From assembly GCA_963784995.1 (NCBI GenBank), contig CAWATZ010000003.1:2666001-2730000 (forward strand): a stretch of 64,000 nt of DNA, written 5' to 3'. Origin of the DNA: CAWATZ01 sp963784995. GTDB lineage: Bacteria; Planctomycetota; Planctomycetia; Gemmatales; Gemmataceae. Both the position numbers and the translations under genes were made by a program. The notes under the pieces are model-generated. The model searched no databases. It had not been told where the DNA came from and saw only the letters and a list, made by a program, of their open reading frames with translations. Positions 20,837-30,018 of this stretch are shown one piece after another (position 1 is the first letter of the stretch; every line of letters begins with the position of its first letter).

Positions 20837-22345
20837 ATGATTGCAGCCCTGCTAATGGCCTGTGTCCTGGCTCCGGGACAGATGCCTCAGCAGCCTTTGC
20901 CCAGCTTGCCTGGTCCTTCGTCCGTGCCGGTCGGCCGGGGCGGTTCCTGGCAGCTGTCGCCACAGTTGAATCAGGCCCAGGAACTGGTCTTTCGCGGTCA
21001 GTTCCACGAGGAGGCCAACGGCAGTCGGGTCCAGTTCAACCGGGCTTATCGGATGGAGACGCGCCTTTTCGTTCTGGAAGCGAGCCGGGAAGGCCGGCAG
21101 CTGGCCATCCTGACCACGATCCGTGTCCGCGACAGCAACGGCGGTCTGCCGCCCGGCATCAGTGATCCCGTCCCCAGCGCCGCCCGGCTGGAACTGGTGC
21201 GCCTGGACACCCAGGGCAAGCTGACCGTCGAGTCCGGTGTGTCGCTGCAGGTCCCTCTGGAGGGGGCCGCGGCGCTGGAGTGCGGCATGTTTGTGCCGGC
21301 CCCCCGGGAGCACGTCGGCATGGAGCAGGACTGGCAAGTGTCCGATGGCAGCCGGCCGGCCCGGCTCTGGCGCATTGTGGGCACCGAACTGGTCAACGGC
21401 ACCAGCTGCCTGAAGCTGGTCGGCAGCCAGCGTTCGGACGACTGGGACCGGCCCCGCGCCGACCGCAACGCCTGGCGGCGCACGGACACCGTCTGGATGC
21501 CCGCCCGGCTGGGCTATGCCGTCCGGGTCGAACGCCTGATCGAGCTGCGCGAGCCGTGGAGCAAGGAGCCTACCCAGCGCAGCGTGCTTCGTTACGACCT
21601 GGACAGTACCCTCTCCTACAATGGCCCTCTCTTCGAGTTCCGGCAGCAGGAGATCATGCAGGCCCACTCCCTGGCCGAGAGCGCGGCACCGCTGCTGCCG
21701 GCCCCGCAGAAGTACCACCAGCAGATCGGCATGCTCCTGAACCGGATCAGCAACCACCTGGAAACGCAAACGGCGACGCCCTACCGCGAGGCGGTCCTGC
21801 AGGTGAAGCGCCGCCTGGAAGCCGCCCAGCGCGGCGAGACGCCGCTGGTGGTTCCCGACGTGGTCGAGGAGACGCCTCCCACCCGGGCCGAGCCGGGGCA
21901 GCGGGCCCCGGATTTCGTCACCAGCCAGTTCACCGCCGAGGGCTCGGCCGGGCTGCGCACCTGGCAGGGCCGGCCCATCTTGCTGGTCTTTTACACCCCG
22001 TCGTCGCCGTTGGCCGAGCCGCTGCTGCTCTACGCCCAGAAGCTGGCCCGGACAAACGCGGATCGGCTGCACGTCCTGCTGATGTGCGTCAGCGACGAGC
22101 GCGGCCCCGCCCTCCGTCAGCGCGAAGCGCTCAAGCTGGACCTGCCCATCCTCAGCGGCAGCGGACTGCGGATCAGTTATGACGTCAAGACCACGCCGAC
22201 GCTGGTGCTGATCGACGCCGCCGGCATCCTGCGGGCCTCCTTCGTGGGCTGGGGGCCGCAAACGCCCGTCGAGGTTGGGGACGAACTGAAAACCTGGCTG
22301 TACAGCCCGGCTGTTCACCGGACGGCCCTGCCGCCCGGGAGATAG
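20837..22345 (+). CDS. Secreted protein with C-terminal thioredoxin/AhpC-like domain
   Basis: Start chosen at ATG 20837 preceded by GGTGGGGAG; it gives MIAALLMACVLAPGQ as a short signal. Residues about 20-340 form a planctomycete-specific beta-rich domain. Residues about 360-495 read as a thioredoxin fold of the TlpA/AhpC-TSA type: PGQRAPDFVTSQF, GRPILLVFYTPSSPLAEPLL, then KTTPTLVLIDAAGILRASF with the cis-Pro strand. The usual CxxC is replaced by TPSSP, so it is unlikely to be a redox enzyme. It is monocistronic between two palindromes. Confidence 0.82.
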   Translation: MIAALLMACVLAPGQMPQQPLPSLPGPSSVPVGRGGSWQLSPQLNQAQELVFRGQFHEEANGSRVQFNRAYRMETRLFVLEASREGRQLAILTTIRVRDSNGGLPPGISDPVPSAARLELVRLDTQGKLTVESGVSLQVPLEGAAALECGMFVPAPREHVGMEQDWQVSDGSRPARLWRIVGTELVNGTSCLKLVGSQRSDDWDRPRADRNAWRRTDTVWMPARLGYAVRVERLIELREPWSKEPTQRSVLRYDLDSTLSYNGPLFEFRQQEIMQAHSLAESAAPLLPAPQKYHQQIGMLLNRISNHLETQTATPYREAVLQVKRRLEAAQRGETPLVVPDVVEETPPTRAEPGQRAPDFVTSQFTAEGSAGLRTWQGRPILLVFYTPSSPLAEPLLLYAQKLARTNADRLHVLLMCVSDERGPALRQREALKLDLPILSGSGLRISYDVKTTPTLVLIDAAGILRASFVGWGPQTPVEVGDELKTWLYSPAVHRTALPPGR

Positions 22346-22392
22346 GATTTGTTTATTGCGGCTCAGGAAGAAAAAGGCCGACGCCCCTCCCA

Positions 22393-22492
22393 CCCAGGGC
22401 GATGCCCTGGGCTATCCTGTTGTGCCCCTTCGGGGCTTGTTGTCTTCCGCCCCGAAGGGGCGCAACACGATAGCCCAGGGCATCGCCCTGGG
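22393..22492. repeat. Palindrome, 'CCCAGGGCGATGCCCTGGGC' family, copy 2
   Basis: 44-bp arms with few mismatches and a 12-nt loop, starting 48 nt after the stop of the thioredoxin-like gene. In the remaining gap to 22687 I see no gene. Confidence 0.88.
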
Positions 22493-22687
22493 TCAGGGCT
22501 CGCGTCGCTGCGCGTCGCGGCTAAACAGAAGCCAGCTCTCCCAGGCCCACTTATCGTTACAATCGGAACCTTCCGCCGGAAAAGAATGGGGTGAACCCGC
22601 AACGAATCCTTGCTTGCACTGGACACAGATCGATACTATACCACGGTAATGGAATTTGATTCGGTCGATGTCGTCCCGGAGTGATCG

Positions 22688-23192
22688 ATGCAGACCGATT
22701 TTCAGATCCAGGCCAGTTCTCGGCGCTGCTGCGTCAGCGGACGGGAATTGCAAGTTGGCGAGAAGTTCTACAGTGTGCTGCTCGAGCAAGCGGGCAAGCT
22801 GGTCCGGCAGGATTACGGCGCCGAGGCCTGGAAAGGCCCCCCGGACGGTGCCTTCAGCTTCTGGCAAGGCCGGGTTCATCCGCCGGAGACAAAGCGCCGG
22901 CCGACCTTTGACGACGAGATGCTGCTGGATTGCTTTGTGCGGCTGGAAGGACAGACGGAGGCGAGCAAGGTTCGCTTCCGCTACGTGCTGGCCCTGCTGC
23001 TGATGCGGCGCAAGCAGCTTGAAGTTCGACGAGGCCCGACCGGGGGCCCAGAAACCGGGCACGGAGCCGGAGGTGCTGGTCCTGCGCTGTCCGCGCACCG
23101 GAGACGAGTATCAGGTCCTCAACCCACGCCTGACGGAACAGGAAATGGCGTCGGTTCAGGAAGAAGTGTTTCAGGCCCTCGGCTGGGAGTGA
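22688..23192 (+). CDS. Small conserved planctomycete protein; one frameshift
   Basis: The frame from ATG 22688 gives MQTDFQIQASSRRCCVSGRE, GEKFYSVLLEQAGKLVRQDY, AEAWKGPPDGAFSFWQG and ends at KQL. An extra T near 23022 (CAGCTTGAAG) interrupts; in the repaired frame it continues KFDEARPGAQKPGTEPEVLV and ends FQALGWE at 23192, about 167 residues. The paired Cys near the start and the Cys in LRCPRTGDEY could form a metal site. It precedes the lipoprotein gene by 38 nt. Function unknown; the conserved C-terminal frame argues that the gene is real and intact. Confidence 0.68.
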
Positions 23193-23230
23193 CGGTTGAC
23201 CCTCCGGTCCTCTGACGAGAAGGAAAGACC

Positions 23231-24196
23231 ATGCGAACGAACCGACGCCATTTCCTGCTGGGTCTGGGACTGGTTTTGCTGGGCGGCTGTGACATGTTCC
23301 GCTCGCACGTCCGGCCGGACTCCCCGAAACCCGGCTTCACGCCGAATGCGGCCCCGCCCAAGCCGGAGGCCCTGGTCAATTACCTGCAAACCAATTCCAA
23401 GCTGGTCAGTTCTGTCCAGTGCAATGCCATTGACATCACGGCTCGCCAGGGAATTCAGCAGTTTGGTCTGGATGGCATGATGGTGTGCCAGAAGCCGAGG
23501 AACTTCCGTCTGAAGGCCAAAGCCCTCGGCAAGCCGCAGGTTGACATGGGCTCCAACCCGGAAGAGTTCTGGTTCTGGATCGGTCAGAACAAGCCGCCGT
23601 ACGTGTTCCACTGCTCGTATCAGGACCTGGAGACACAGCCCAACATCCAGTTGCCGTTCCCCTTCAAGCCGGACATGCTCATTGCCGCGCTGGGCCTGGC
23701 GGAGTACGAGCAAGGCAAGAACTACGACCTGAAAGTCACCGAGAAAACCTGGGAACTGATCGAATCGACCACCAGCACCTCCGGCAAGCGCCTGTACAAG
23801 GTGATTGTGTTCAACCGCTGGATCACGGAGCCGCCTAAACCGCAGGTACTGGCTCACGTTCTCCGGGATGAGAAGGGCGTGGAAATCTGCTCGGCCGTCA
23901 TCACGGAGGTGAAAAAAGATCAGGCCACCGGAGCGGTCCTGCCGCAGCGAGTGGAATTGAGGTGGCCGCAAGAAAAAATGGAAATGACCATGCGGATGCG
24001 GGACATTCAGAGCGTCCAGGTGGATGAAAAGTGGGGGGCCACCCTGTTCAGCCGGCAGGATCTGGCGCGCGGTGGCTACAAGGGCTTCGATCTGGCTCGC
24101 CGGCGGGAGGACACCCTGGGCGGATACACGCAGCAGGGAACCGGGATCCAGCGGACCGGCGGACCGATGCCGGGCCGGGGTGGTTGGGGGCAATAA
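23231..24196 (+). CDS. LolA/LolB-like outer-envelope lipoprotein
   Basis: ATG 23231 follows AAGGAAAG. The N-terminus MRTNRRHFLLGLGLVLLGGC is a lipoprotein signal with lipobox LGG-C. The mature part begins with a helix (ALVNYLQTNSKLVSSVQC) and then alternating strands with DMGSNPEEFWFWIGQN and MRDIQSVQVDEKWGATLF, the layout of the LolA/LolB/DUF4292 fold that carries lipid or lipoprotein. The exact family cannot be settled by eye. It is probably co-transcribed with the small gene upstream and ends at a palindrome shared with the convergent sigma gene. Confidence 0.75.
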   Translation: MRTNRRHFLLGLGLVLLGGCDMFRSHVRPDSPKPGFTPNAAPPKPEALVNYLQTNSKLVSSVQCNAIDITARQGIQQFGLDGMMVCQKPRNFRLKAKALGKPQVDMGSNPEEFWFWIGQNKPPYVFHCSYQDLETQPNIQLPFPFKPDMLIAALGLAEYEQGKNYDLKVTEKTWELIESTTSTSGKRLYKVIVFNRWITEPPKPQVLAHVLRDEKGVEICSAVITEVKKDQATGAVLPQRVELRWPQEKMEMTMRMRDIQSVQVDEKWGATLFSRQDLARGGYKGFDLARRREDTLGGYTQQGTGIQRTGGPMPGRGGWGQ

Positions 24197-24198
24197 CT

Positions 24199-24271
24199 GT
24201 AGGGTGGGCCGAGCGCAGCGAGGCCCACCGGCAGACGTGGTGGGCCTCGCTGCGGCCTCGGCCCACCCTAC
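24199..24271. repeat. Palindrome, 'GTAGGGTGGGCCGAGCGCAG' family, copy 2
   Basis: It lies between convergent stops. It begins 3 nt after the lipoprotein TAA, and its right arm overlaps the TAG stop (24268-24270) of the sigma-factor gene. One arm has a small indel. It probably works as a bidirectional terminator. Confidence 0.9.
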
Positions 24272-24867
24272 TTCTTGATCGGCGGCGTGCCCTTGTCATC
24301 GGTGCGCAGCCGTTTCTTGACCCGTGCCAGAATGGGACCGATGCTGTTGACCGGAATGTGCAGGGCCGCGCTGATCTCCTCGTAACTGCGGCCTTCCAGA
24401 TAGCGCAGCCGAACCACCTCGCGCTCCTTGGTGGGCAATTTCCGCAGCAATTTCTCGATCTCTTCCAGGTTCTCCGCATGCCGATTGCGGACGTGGGCGT
24501 CCTCGTCCTCCAGTTCGCCGACCTCGGGGCGATTCCCGAGTGCGGGCTGCACGTCGTGGGCGGCCATGCGGTTGGCCAGCTGGTGGACACAGATGCGGCG
24601 CGAGATGACGGTCAGGTAGGTGGACAGACTGCATTTGCCCTTGAACTGGCGCAGCACCGCGTAATCGCCGGAGACGATCTGCAGCAGGATCTCGGCACCC
24701 AGGTCCTCCGTGTCCTCCGGCCGCAGCGGCGTGCTGCGGCTGTGGGCCGTGTGGTGAATCACGTGGTAGATCAGACCCAGGAAGCGATCCACGAAATCAT
24801 TCCAGGCGCCCGGCTGGTGATCCAGACATCGACGCAGCAGGTCGCGTTCCACGGGGGTCAGGGCCAC
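24268..24867 (-). CDS. RNA polymerase sigma factor, ECF-type
   Basis: The protein is 199 residues. Region 2 is visible as WNDFVDRFLGLIYHVIHHTA, LGAEILLQIVSGDYAVLRQF and CSLSTYLTVISRRIC. Region 4 is EKLLRKLPTKEREVVRLRYL, GRSYEEISAALHIPVNSIGP, ARVKKRLR with its helix-turn-helix. No anti-sigma factor gene adjoins. The gene's TAG stop lies inside the palindrome shared with the lipoprotein gene. Confidence 0.92.
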   Translation of the reverse strand: MALTPVERDLLRRCLDHQPGAWNDFVDRFLGLIYHVIHHTAHSRSTPLRPEDTEDLGAEILLQIVSGDYAVLRQFKGKCSLSTYLTVISRRICVHQLANRMAAHDVQPALGNRPEVGELEDEDAHVRNRHAENLEEIEKLLRKLPTKEREVVRLRYLEGRSYEEISAALHIPVNSIGPILARVKKRLRTDDKGTPPIKK

Positions 24868-25027
24868 GGGTCGGTCCTCTTTCCGGTGTTGGTCCTGGGA
24901 GAATGCGAGCTTTCCCTATTGTACCCGCTTTCGCCCTCCAAGGGTAGGAGTCCGTGGCAAATTCTCCCCCGGGCCGGGCCGATTTTGCGGATCGGGGGTC
25001 TGGGAGGGCCGGCCTGCTTTTGCTAAA

Positions 25028-25079
25028 GTAGCCATCACGCTCCGCGTGATGGTCGCATCACGCGGAGCGTGATGACTAC
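25028..25079. repeat. Palindrome, 'CATCACGCTCCGCGTGATG' family, copy 1
   Basis: Arms of about 24 bp (GTAGCCATCACGCTCCGCGT...) with a 4-nt loop. It lies 25 nt upstream of the aminotransferase ATG, so it is within that gene's leader. A sister copy at 32416 interrupts a coding region. Confidence 0.85.
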
Positions 25080-25103
25080 TATCCTGACCAAGGACTGCAT
25101 TCC

Positions 25104-26346
25104 ATGAGCAACCCGAGCGGCGATCCCTGGTTCCAGTCGCTGTTTGCCGAGCGGATCGGCGGCGCCCAGTACGGCAAGAAGAACGAGATTTACAAGTTCG
25201 AGAAGATCAAGCGCGCCAAGCGTGCCGCCCTGGCCGCCCATCCGGAACGCAAACTCCTCGATTTCGGCATCGGCGAAAACGACGACATGGCCGATCCCCT
25301 GGTGCGCGACACCCTCAAGGTCGAGGTCGATAAGCTGGAGAACCGCGGCTACGCCGACAACGGCATCGCCGCCTTCAAGGAGGCCGCGGCCTCGTTCATG
25401 AAGCGGACCTTCGCCGTGACCCTCGACCCGGTCACCGAGGTCAACCACGCCATCGGCTCCAAGCCCGCCCTGGCGATGCTGCCGGCCGTGTTCATCAACC
25501 CCGGCGACGTCACCCTCATGACCGTGCCCGGCTACCCCGTGGCCGGCACCCACACCAAATACTACGGCGGCCAGGTCTATCCGCTGCCGCTGCGCGAGGA
25601 GAACGGCTTCTACCCCGACCTACGCCTCGATCCCGGCCGAGATCCGCAAGCGGGCCAAGCTGCTGGTGCTGAACTATCCCAACAGCCCGACCGGAGCGAC
25701 CGCCACGCGGGACTTTTATCGCCGGGTGATCGACTTCGCCCACACCAACCAGATCGTGGTGGTGCAGGACGCGGCCCACGTACTCCTCAGTTACGATGGC
25801 CCGCCGCTGAGCTTCTTGCAGGTGGAAGGGGCGAAGGAGGTCGGCGTCGAGATTCACTCGATGTCGAAGGGGTTTAACATGATCGGCTGGCGCATGGCGT
25901 TCGTCTGCGGCCATCCGAAGATCGTGCAGGCCTTCGCCGACGTCAAGGACAACTGCGATTCCGGCCAGTTCATGGCGATCCAGCAGGCGGCCCGCGTGGC
26001 CCTGGAACATTCCGAGCTGGCCGACCGGACCCGCGAGAAGTACCGCCGGCGCTTGCAGAAGCTGGTTGCCGCGTTGCGGAAGGCGGGATTCCAGGCCCAG
26101 ATTCCGAATGGGACGTACTTCCTCTACGTGCGAGCGCCGAAGGCGTGTGCGGGCCGGAGCTTTGCCAACGCGGAGGAGGTGTCGCAGTTCCTGATCACGG
26201 AGCAGTCGGTCTGCTGTGTGCCGTGGGACGATGCGGGAGCGTATTTGCGCTTCTCGGTGACGTACCAGGCGGCGGACGAGGGGGCGGAGAATGAGTTGAT
26301 GGCCGAGACGGCGGAGCGGTTGAGCAAGTTGCAGTTGCAGTTTTAA
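25104..26346 (+). CDS. dapL: LL-diaminopimelate aminotransferase-like class I PLP aminotransferase; one frameshift
   Basis: ATG 25104 follows AAGGA. Motifs fit the DapL-type fold-I aminotransferase: FGIGENDDMADPLVRDTLK, NRGYADNGIAAFKEAAASFM, KPALAMLPAVFINPGDVTLM, LNYPNSPTGATAT, VVVQDAAHVLLSYDG and the PLP-lysine segment SMSKGFNMIGWRMAF. An extra base near 25624, between FYPDL and SIPAEIRKRAKLLV, breaks the frame; corrected length is about 413 residues, the normal size for DapL. DapL makes LL-diaminopimelate from tetrahydrodipicolinate for lysine and peptidoglycan. Other class-I aminotransferases remain possible, so the symbol is tentative. Confidence 0.78.
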
Positions 26347-26350
26347 CGTC

Positions 26351-26384
26351 TGTTCCCCCCAGCCGCAAGCGGCTGGGGGAACAA
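26351..26384. terminator. Bidirectional terminator-like hairpin
   Basis: TGTTCCCCCCAGCCGC and GCGGCTGGGGGAACA flank AA between the convergent aminotransferase and LysM genes. It forms a stem of about 15 bp with one bulge. Confidence 0.75.
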
Positions 26385-26392
26385 AATCGCGA

Positions 26393-28174
26393 CTACGGCC
26401 GATTATCAGGCGGCACAACTGCTCCGGGCGGCAGATTAAGGATAGTGCCTGCCGGGACATTGTTGCTGTCAGCTACTGCGTTGGTCGTTGCGATCTCTCG
26501 CCAACGCTGCCAGTCTCCCAGCGTCTTCTGTGCGATGTCGAAGAGCGCTTCTTTCGGAGCCTGCACTCGATAGCGAACCGGGCCAGGCGCCGTTTGCCCC
26601 TGGTAACCAACCGGCTGAATCGTGCCAGGCTGAGGGAGTGGGACCGGGGTCCCGGTTTGGACCGGTGCCAATCCCCAATTGCCGCCCGGCGGGCCTCCCA
26701 GGAGGGATGGGGCTACCGGCGTGGCGGGAACGAATCCAGACGGTGTTGGCACAGCAGGCAACGGTGACGGAGTTGGGGCCGGAACGGCCGGGACCGAGTT
26801 TTGACCGCTGCTGGACGGGCTCGGGACCGGTTCCGGGTTCGGTGTCAGCGGCGTGGGAACCGGGACCGCACTCACGGCCCCTGGCCTGGCCGGAGTAAAG
26901 GTCGATGGGCTGGGCACGTCGTCTGGGACCGCAGGGCTCACGGTCGGAAGCGGCACGGCTTTCAACTCGGTCGGCGTCGGAGGTGCTGCCGGCATCGGCG
27001 CGAGTGGTGTCGGAGGTCCTGCCGGCACCGGCGCGAGTGGCGTTGGTGGTATTGTATTGACGTCCTGCGCGGCCGGGGGTGACAAAGGAGCGGGCGCGAA
27101 CGGAACAACCGGCGGAGTCCTGAGTTCGTGTGAACTCGGTGCGGGCAAAGGAGGAGGCGGTGCTGGAGCGAGCGGGGTTAGAGCTGTGGATGGCGTTGGA
27201 GGCACAGCCGGAGCGCCGGGCGGAACTACGGCGCCAACAGGCACAACACCCCCCCTGGTTGGATCGGACGTAGACGGAGGGATCGAACCACCCGTACTGC
27301 CAGGAACGGGAGCCAAGATGGGCGGCGGCTGCAGGAGCGGTGGGATCGCTTTTCTCTGGTTCCCTGCATCCCCGTCTTTGGGAGGCACCGGTGGTGGAGG
27401 TGGAGGCGCCGCCGGAACCGGGGCGCCAGGACCTGGACTGGGTTCGGTTTTGGTCAGCTGAGTAGGAAGCATTCCCGGACCCGGCGGTTCCAGCGGCGTC
27501 ACCTGGTATGGGGGAGTTTCCTTCGCGTTCGGGGCGTTCGTGTTCGGAAACTTACCGCCGGCTCGGGCGTGTTTCTCTTTGTCCCGCTCACCGCGATGGA
27601 CAGGGGCAGGCTCAGGAGCCGGTTCCGGCGGGCCTGCATCGGAATCGGCTTTGACTTGCTGGATGGGAGGCACTCCTGCTGGAGTCGGTTCCGGCGGGCG
27701 GGGGGCGACCGGTGATACCTCCGAGTTGCCCTGGTCGGGTGGGGAAATAACGTCCGGAAGCAGGGGAATCGTCCCGGTAGCAACCGAGAACCCAAGTTCT
27801 TCGGGGGCTGGAGGTTTCAGCATGCTCTTGAGCCTGGCCAGATCGGAAACCATGCAGCGTGGACCAATCCAGGGGCAGGCATGGAACGCCTCCGCCGACT
27901 CCTGCGTGGGAGGAGGGGGCGGCGGTGGCGGTGGCTCGCTCGGGGGAGGGGGAGGCTTGACACCGGACTGGTCCGGCTGGGGGGGCGGTTGGCCGGTTTC
28001 GTTCTCTGGCGGTTTGGGCAGGGGCACGTTGCCAATGCTGACCGTCGGCGGATTGACTCCAGCCCCGGCGGCCAGCTTCTTGTTCTGCTCGTTCAGCTTG
28101 GTCACCACGACCACGCCCACCAGGCAGACAAACGAGAACGACACCACCAGTCCGACTTTCACTTCTCGTGTCAT
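26393..28174 (-). CDS. Membrane-anchored proline-rich LysM protein
   Basis: ATG 28174 (preceded by GAGGATCGCGGAAG) gives MTREVKVGLVVSFSFVCLVGVVVVTKLNEQ, a single N-terminal anchor. The next 480 residues are almost pure Pro/Ala/Thr/Val low complexity. The last 60 residues form a LysM domain (YRVQAPKEALFDIAQKTLGD, WQRWREIATTNAV, VPAGTILNLPPGA). It probably spans the periplasm to reach peptidoglycan. A second LysM protein with the same plan lies 500 bp away, fused to MraZ. Composition makes the central frame hard to judge, but it is free of stops for 1.78 kb. Confidence 0.85.
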   Translation of the reverse strand: MTREVKVGLVVSFSFVCLVGVVVVTKLNEQNKKLAAGAGVNPPTVSIGNVPLPKPPENETGQPPPQPDQSGVKPPPPPSEPPPPPPPPPTQESAEAFHACPWIGPRCMVSDLARLKSMLKPPAPEELGFSVATGTIPLLPDVISPPDQGNSEVSPVAPRPPEPTPAGVPPIQQVKADSDAGPPEPAPEPAPVHRGERDKEKHARAGGKFPNTNAPNAKETPPYQVTPLEPPGPGMLPTQLTKTEPSPGPGAPVPAAPPPPPPVPPKDGDAGNQRKAIPPLLQPPPILAPVPGSTGGSIPPSTSDPTRGGVVPVGAVVPPGAPAVPPTPSTALTPLAPAPPPPLPAPSSHELRTPPVVPFAPAPLSPPAAQDVNTIPPTPLAPVPAGPPTPLAPMPAAPPTPTELKAVPLPTVSPAVPDDVPSPSTFTPARPGAVSAVPVPTPLTPNPEPVPSPSSSGQNSVPAVPAPTPSPLPAVPTPSGFVPATPVAPSLLGGPPGGNWGLAPVQTGTPVPLPQPGTIQPVGYQGQTAPGPVRYRVQAPKEALFDIAQKTLGDWQRWREIATTNAVADSNNVPAGTILNLPPGAVVPPDNRP

Positions 28175-28442
28175 CTTCCGCGATCCTCTCTGTTCGTCCG
28201 GTCCACGCAGTGGCAACCGGAAGCTCTTGGACGTGCCGTTGGTTCCGACTCTAGCGACGGGGAGGACGGACCAGCGCTCTAATCGCTGCTCCGTCCCAGG
28301 AATTATTCATGATGAACCCGACCCCGGCCGGTTCACGTGATCGGTGACAGGCAGACTGGGTGACTGACGGAATCAGGCGACCGATCCAATCGGCAATCCT
28401 TGGGCAAACCCCGCGAACGCAGACAGCCCCTCCCCGATTGGT

Positions 28443-28499
28443 TAGCCGCGACGCGCAGCGGAGCGCGGGGTTCACGCGCTCCGCTGCGCGTCGCGGCTA
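28443..28499. repeat. Palindrome with 25-bp arms
   Basis: TAGCCGCGACGCGCAGCGGA... inverts after a 7-nt loop. It lies in the 515-bp gene-free gap 28175-28689. Confidence 0.85.
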
Positions 28500-28537
28500 T
28501 TGCGTCTCAGAAAGAGAAAGACCGCCTCGGCCCCTGA

Positions 28538-28641
28538 CCCAGGGCGAGCCCTGGGCTATCCTGTTGCGCCCCTTCGGGGCGAAAGACCTGGTTTTCCGCC
28601 CCGAAGGGGCGCAACACGATAGCCCAGGGCATCGCCCTGGG
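28538..28641. repeat. Palindrome, 'CCCAGGGCGATGCCCTGGGC' family, copy 3
   Basis: Arms of about 45 bp, 48 nt downstream of the LysM-MraZ stop (minus strand). The two other copies are at 15770 and 22393. Confidence 0.88.
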
Positions 28642-28689
28642 GACCAGCGACGACGGCCGTTTGTTTTCTGAGCCGCAATAAACAAAACC

Positions 28690-29940
28690 TCACTCCTCGG
28701 TCAAGGTGCCCGGCGGCACGGTGCTTTTCTGCTGGGTGTACTGCTTCCAGCGGTTGACGTCCCACAGCTCGAAGTGGTCGTCGATGCCGACCAGCACCAC
28801 TTCCTGATGCAGCCCGGCGAACTGGATCAGCTTCTCGGGCACCTGCACCCGGCCATCGGCGGCGACGGCGATCTTCTCGGTCTGGGCGTAGTACAGCCGG
28901 CGAAAGACACGGACCTCGACCTCGCGGGCCGGCGAATGATCCAGACGCTCGGCCAGCCGTTCCAGGTGGGCGTGGTTGGTGAGCCACAGGCAATGATCCG
29001 GACCGGGCGACACCAGCACCATCTCGCAGTTGCCCAGCTGGTCGCGGATGGTCCGCGGCAGGATCAGGGTGTGCTTGTCGTCCAGGTTGCAGGGGAAGGT
29101 GCCGGTCAGCGGCAGCACCCTGGCCTTGGTCTGGGTCGGCTTGCGCAGCACCGGCAGCGGCTTGACCGTCTCGACCTCCTCGGTCGGAATGCAGGCGTCG
29201 GCCGGCAGACGCACCACGGTGCCCTCGGACAGGGTGGCGTCCGCCTTGAGGTTGGGATTGAGCATGTGCAAGTCGCCCCAGCGTTCGCCGCTGCCCAGGG
29301 TCCGCCGTGCGATTTCGGACAGCGTGTCGCCCTGCTTGGCATGGTACAGCTGAACGGGGCCGGGCCGGGGCGCCAGCGGCGGCTCGCCTTCGGTGCGATG
29401 CTCGGTGCGCGTGATGGGCGCGGCCGGGACCGCGGGAACGGCCCCGACCGAGCCGCTGGGGAAAGGCGTTCCGATGGTCGGCGTGGCCGGGGCTGGCGTC
29501 GGCGGCGCGGGCGGCGGATCGGCCAGGACACCCGGACCAGCCGGTTCAGCCGGCCGGGGGCGGGTGCAAAGCGCTTGGCGTGTAGCTCGGCGCGATCGGC
29601 GTCGGCTCCTTGATCTCCTTGCTTGCATCCGGCGGGGTGCGTGGGCGCGGGCGTCGCAGACGTCGGCATCGGTTCAAGCGTATTAGGCGCACCGGGTGGA
29701 GCCGCCGGCTCGACGGACTGGAACTTGATCTTGGGTCGTTTCGGCTTGGCCGGCTCGGATCGGCATCTGGGGATCAATTCCCGGTCCCGGCAGGGCCAGA
29801 ATCGGCGGCGGGGACTTGGCATCGTCGCTCTGGGCCGAGGCCCGGTTGCCTTCCCTGACCTTGCAGAACAGCACTACCCCGAACAGGCAGAGCATGCCGC
29901 CCAGGGCCATCCATCGACATTGAGTCTTGCTGATCGCCAT
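28690..29940 (-). CDS. Membrane-anchored LysM-MraZ fusion; three frameshifts
   Basis: ATG 29940 opens MAISKTQCRWMALGGMLCLF GVVLF, a single N-terminal membrane helix. A Pro-rich linker follows, then LysM at 29206-29355 (QLYHAKQGDTLSEIARRTLG) and a MraZ domain at 28738-29115 (LTGTFPCNLDDKHTLILP; VFRRLYYAQTEKIAVAADGR; LHQEVVLVGIDDHFELWDVN). Three extra bases near 29757, 29638 and 29563 shift the linker through frames 1-2-3 and restore the original frame; each intermediate frame reads as Pro-rich linker (SEPAKPKRPKIKFQS; TPPDASKEIKEPTP). The first MraZ motif is DDKHT instead of DxKGR; the second, ADGRVQVP, is intact. It lies 60 nt downstream of rsmH. MraZ is normally a cytoplasmic repressor of the dcw cluster. 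Confidence 0.75.
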
Positions 29941-29963
29941 CCTGGCTCCTCGTTCTTGAGTAG

Positions 29964-30018
29964 GTCAGGCTTTCCAGCCTGACACCGTAGCCGGAGATGT
30001 CAGGCTTTCCAGCCTGAC
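29964..30018. repeat. Two copies of a 20-bp palindrome
   Basis: GTCAGGCTTTCCAGCCTGAC occurs at 29964-29983 and 29999-30018, 15 nt apart. The second copy encodes the last residues and TGA stop of RsmH (SGWKA-stop). Confidence 0.88.

Noticed and set aside
22493..23098. 201-residue minus-strand frame opposite the small gene at 22688
   Set aside because: The plus-strand protein has conserved-looking motifs and continues past the frameshift; the minus frame begins mid-gene and runs into a palindrome.
26853..27461. Gly/Ala/Thr-rich plus-strand frame
   Set aside because: It is the reverse of the Pro-rich linker of the LysM protein; the minus strand has anchor, linker and LysM in one frame.
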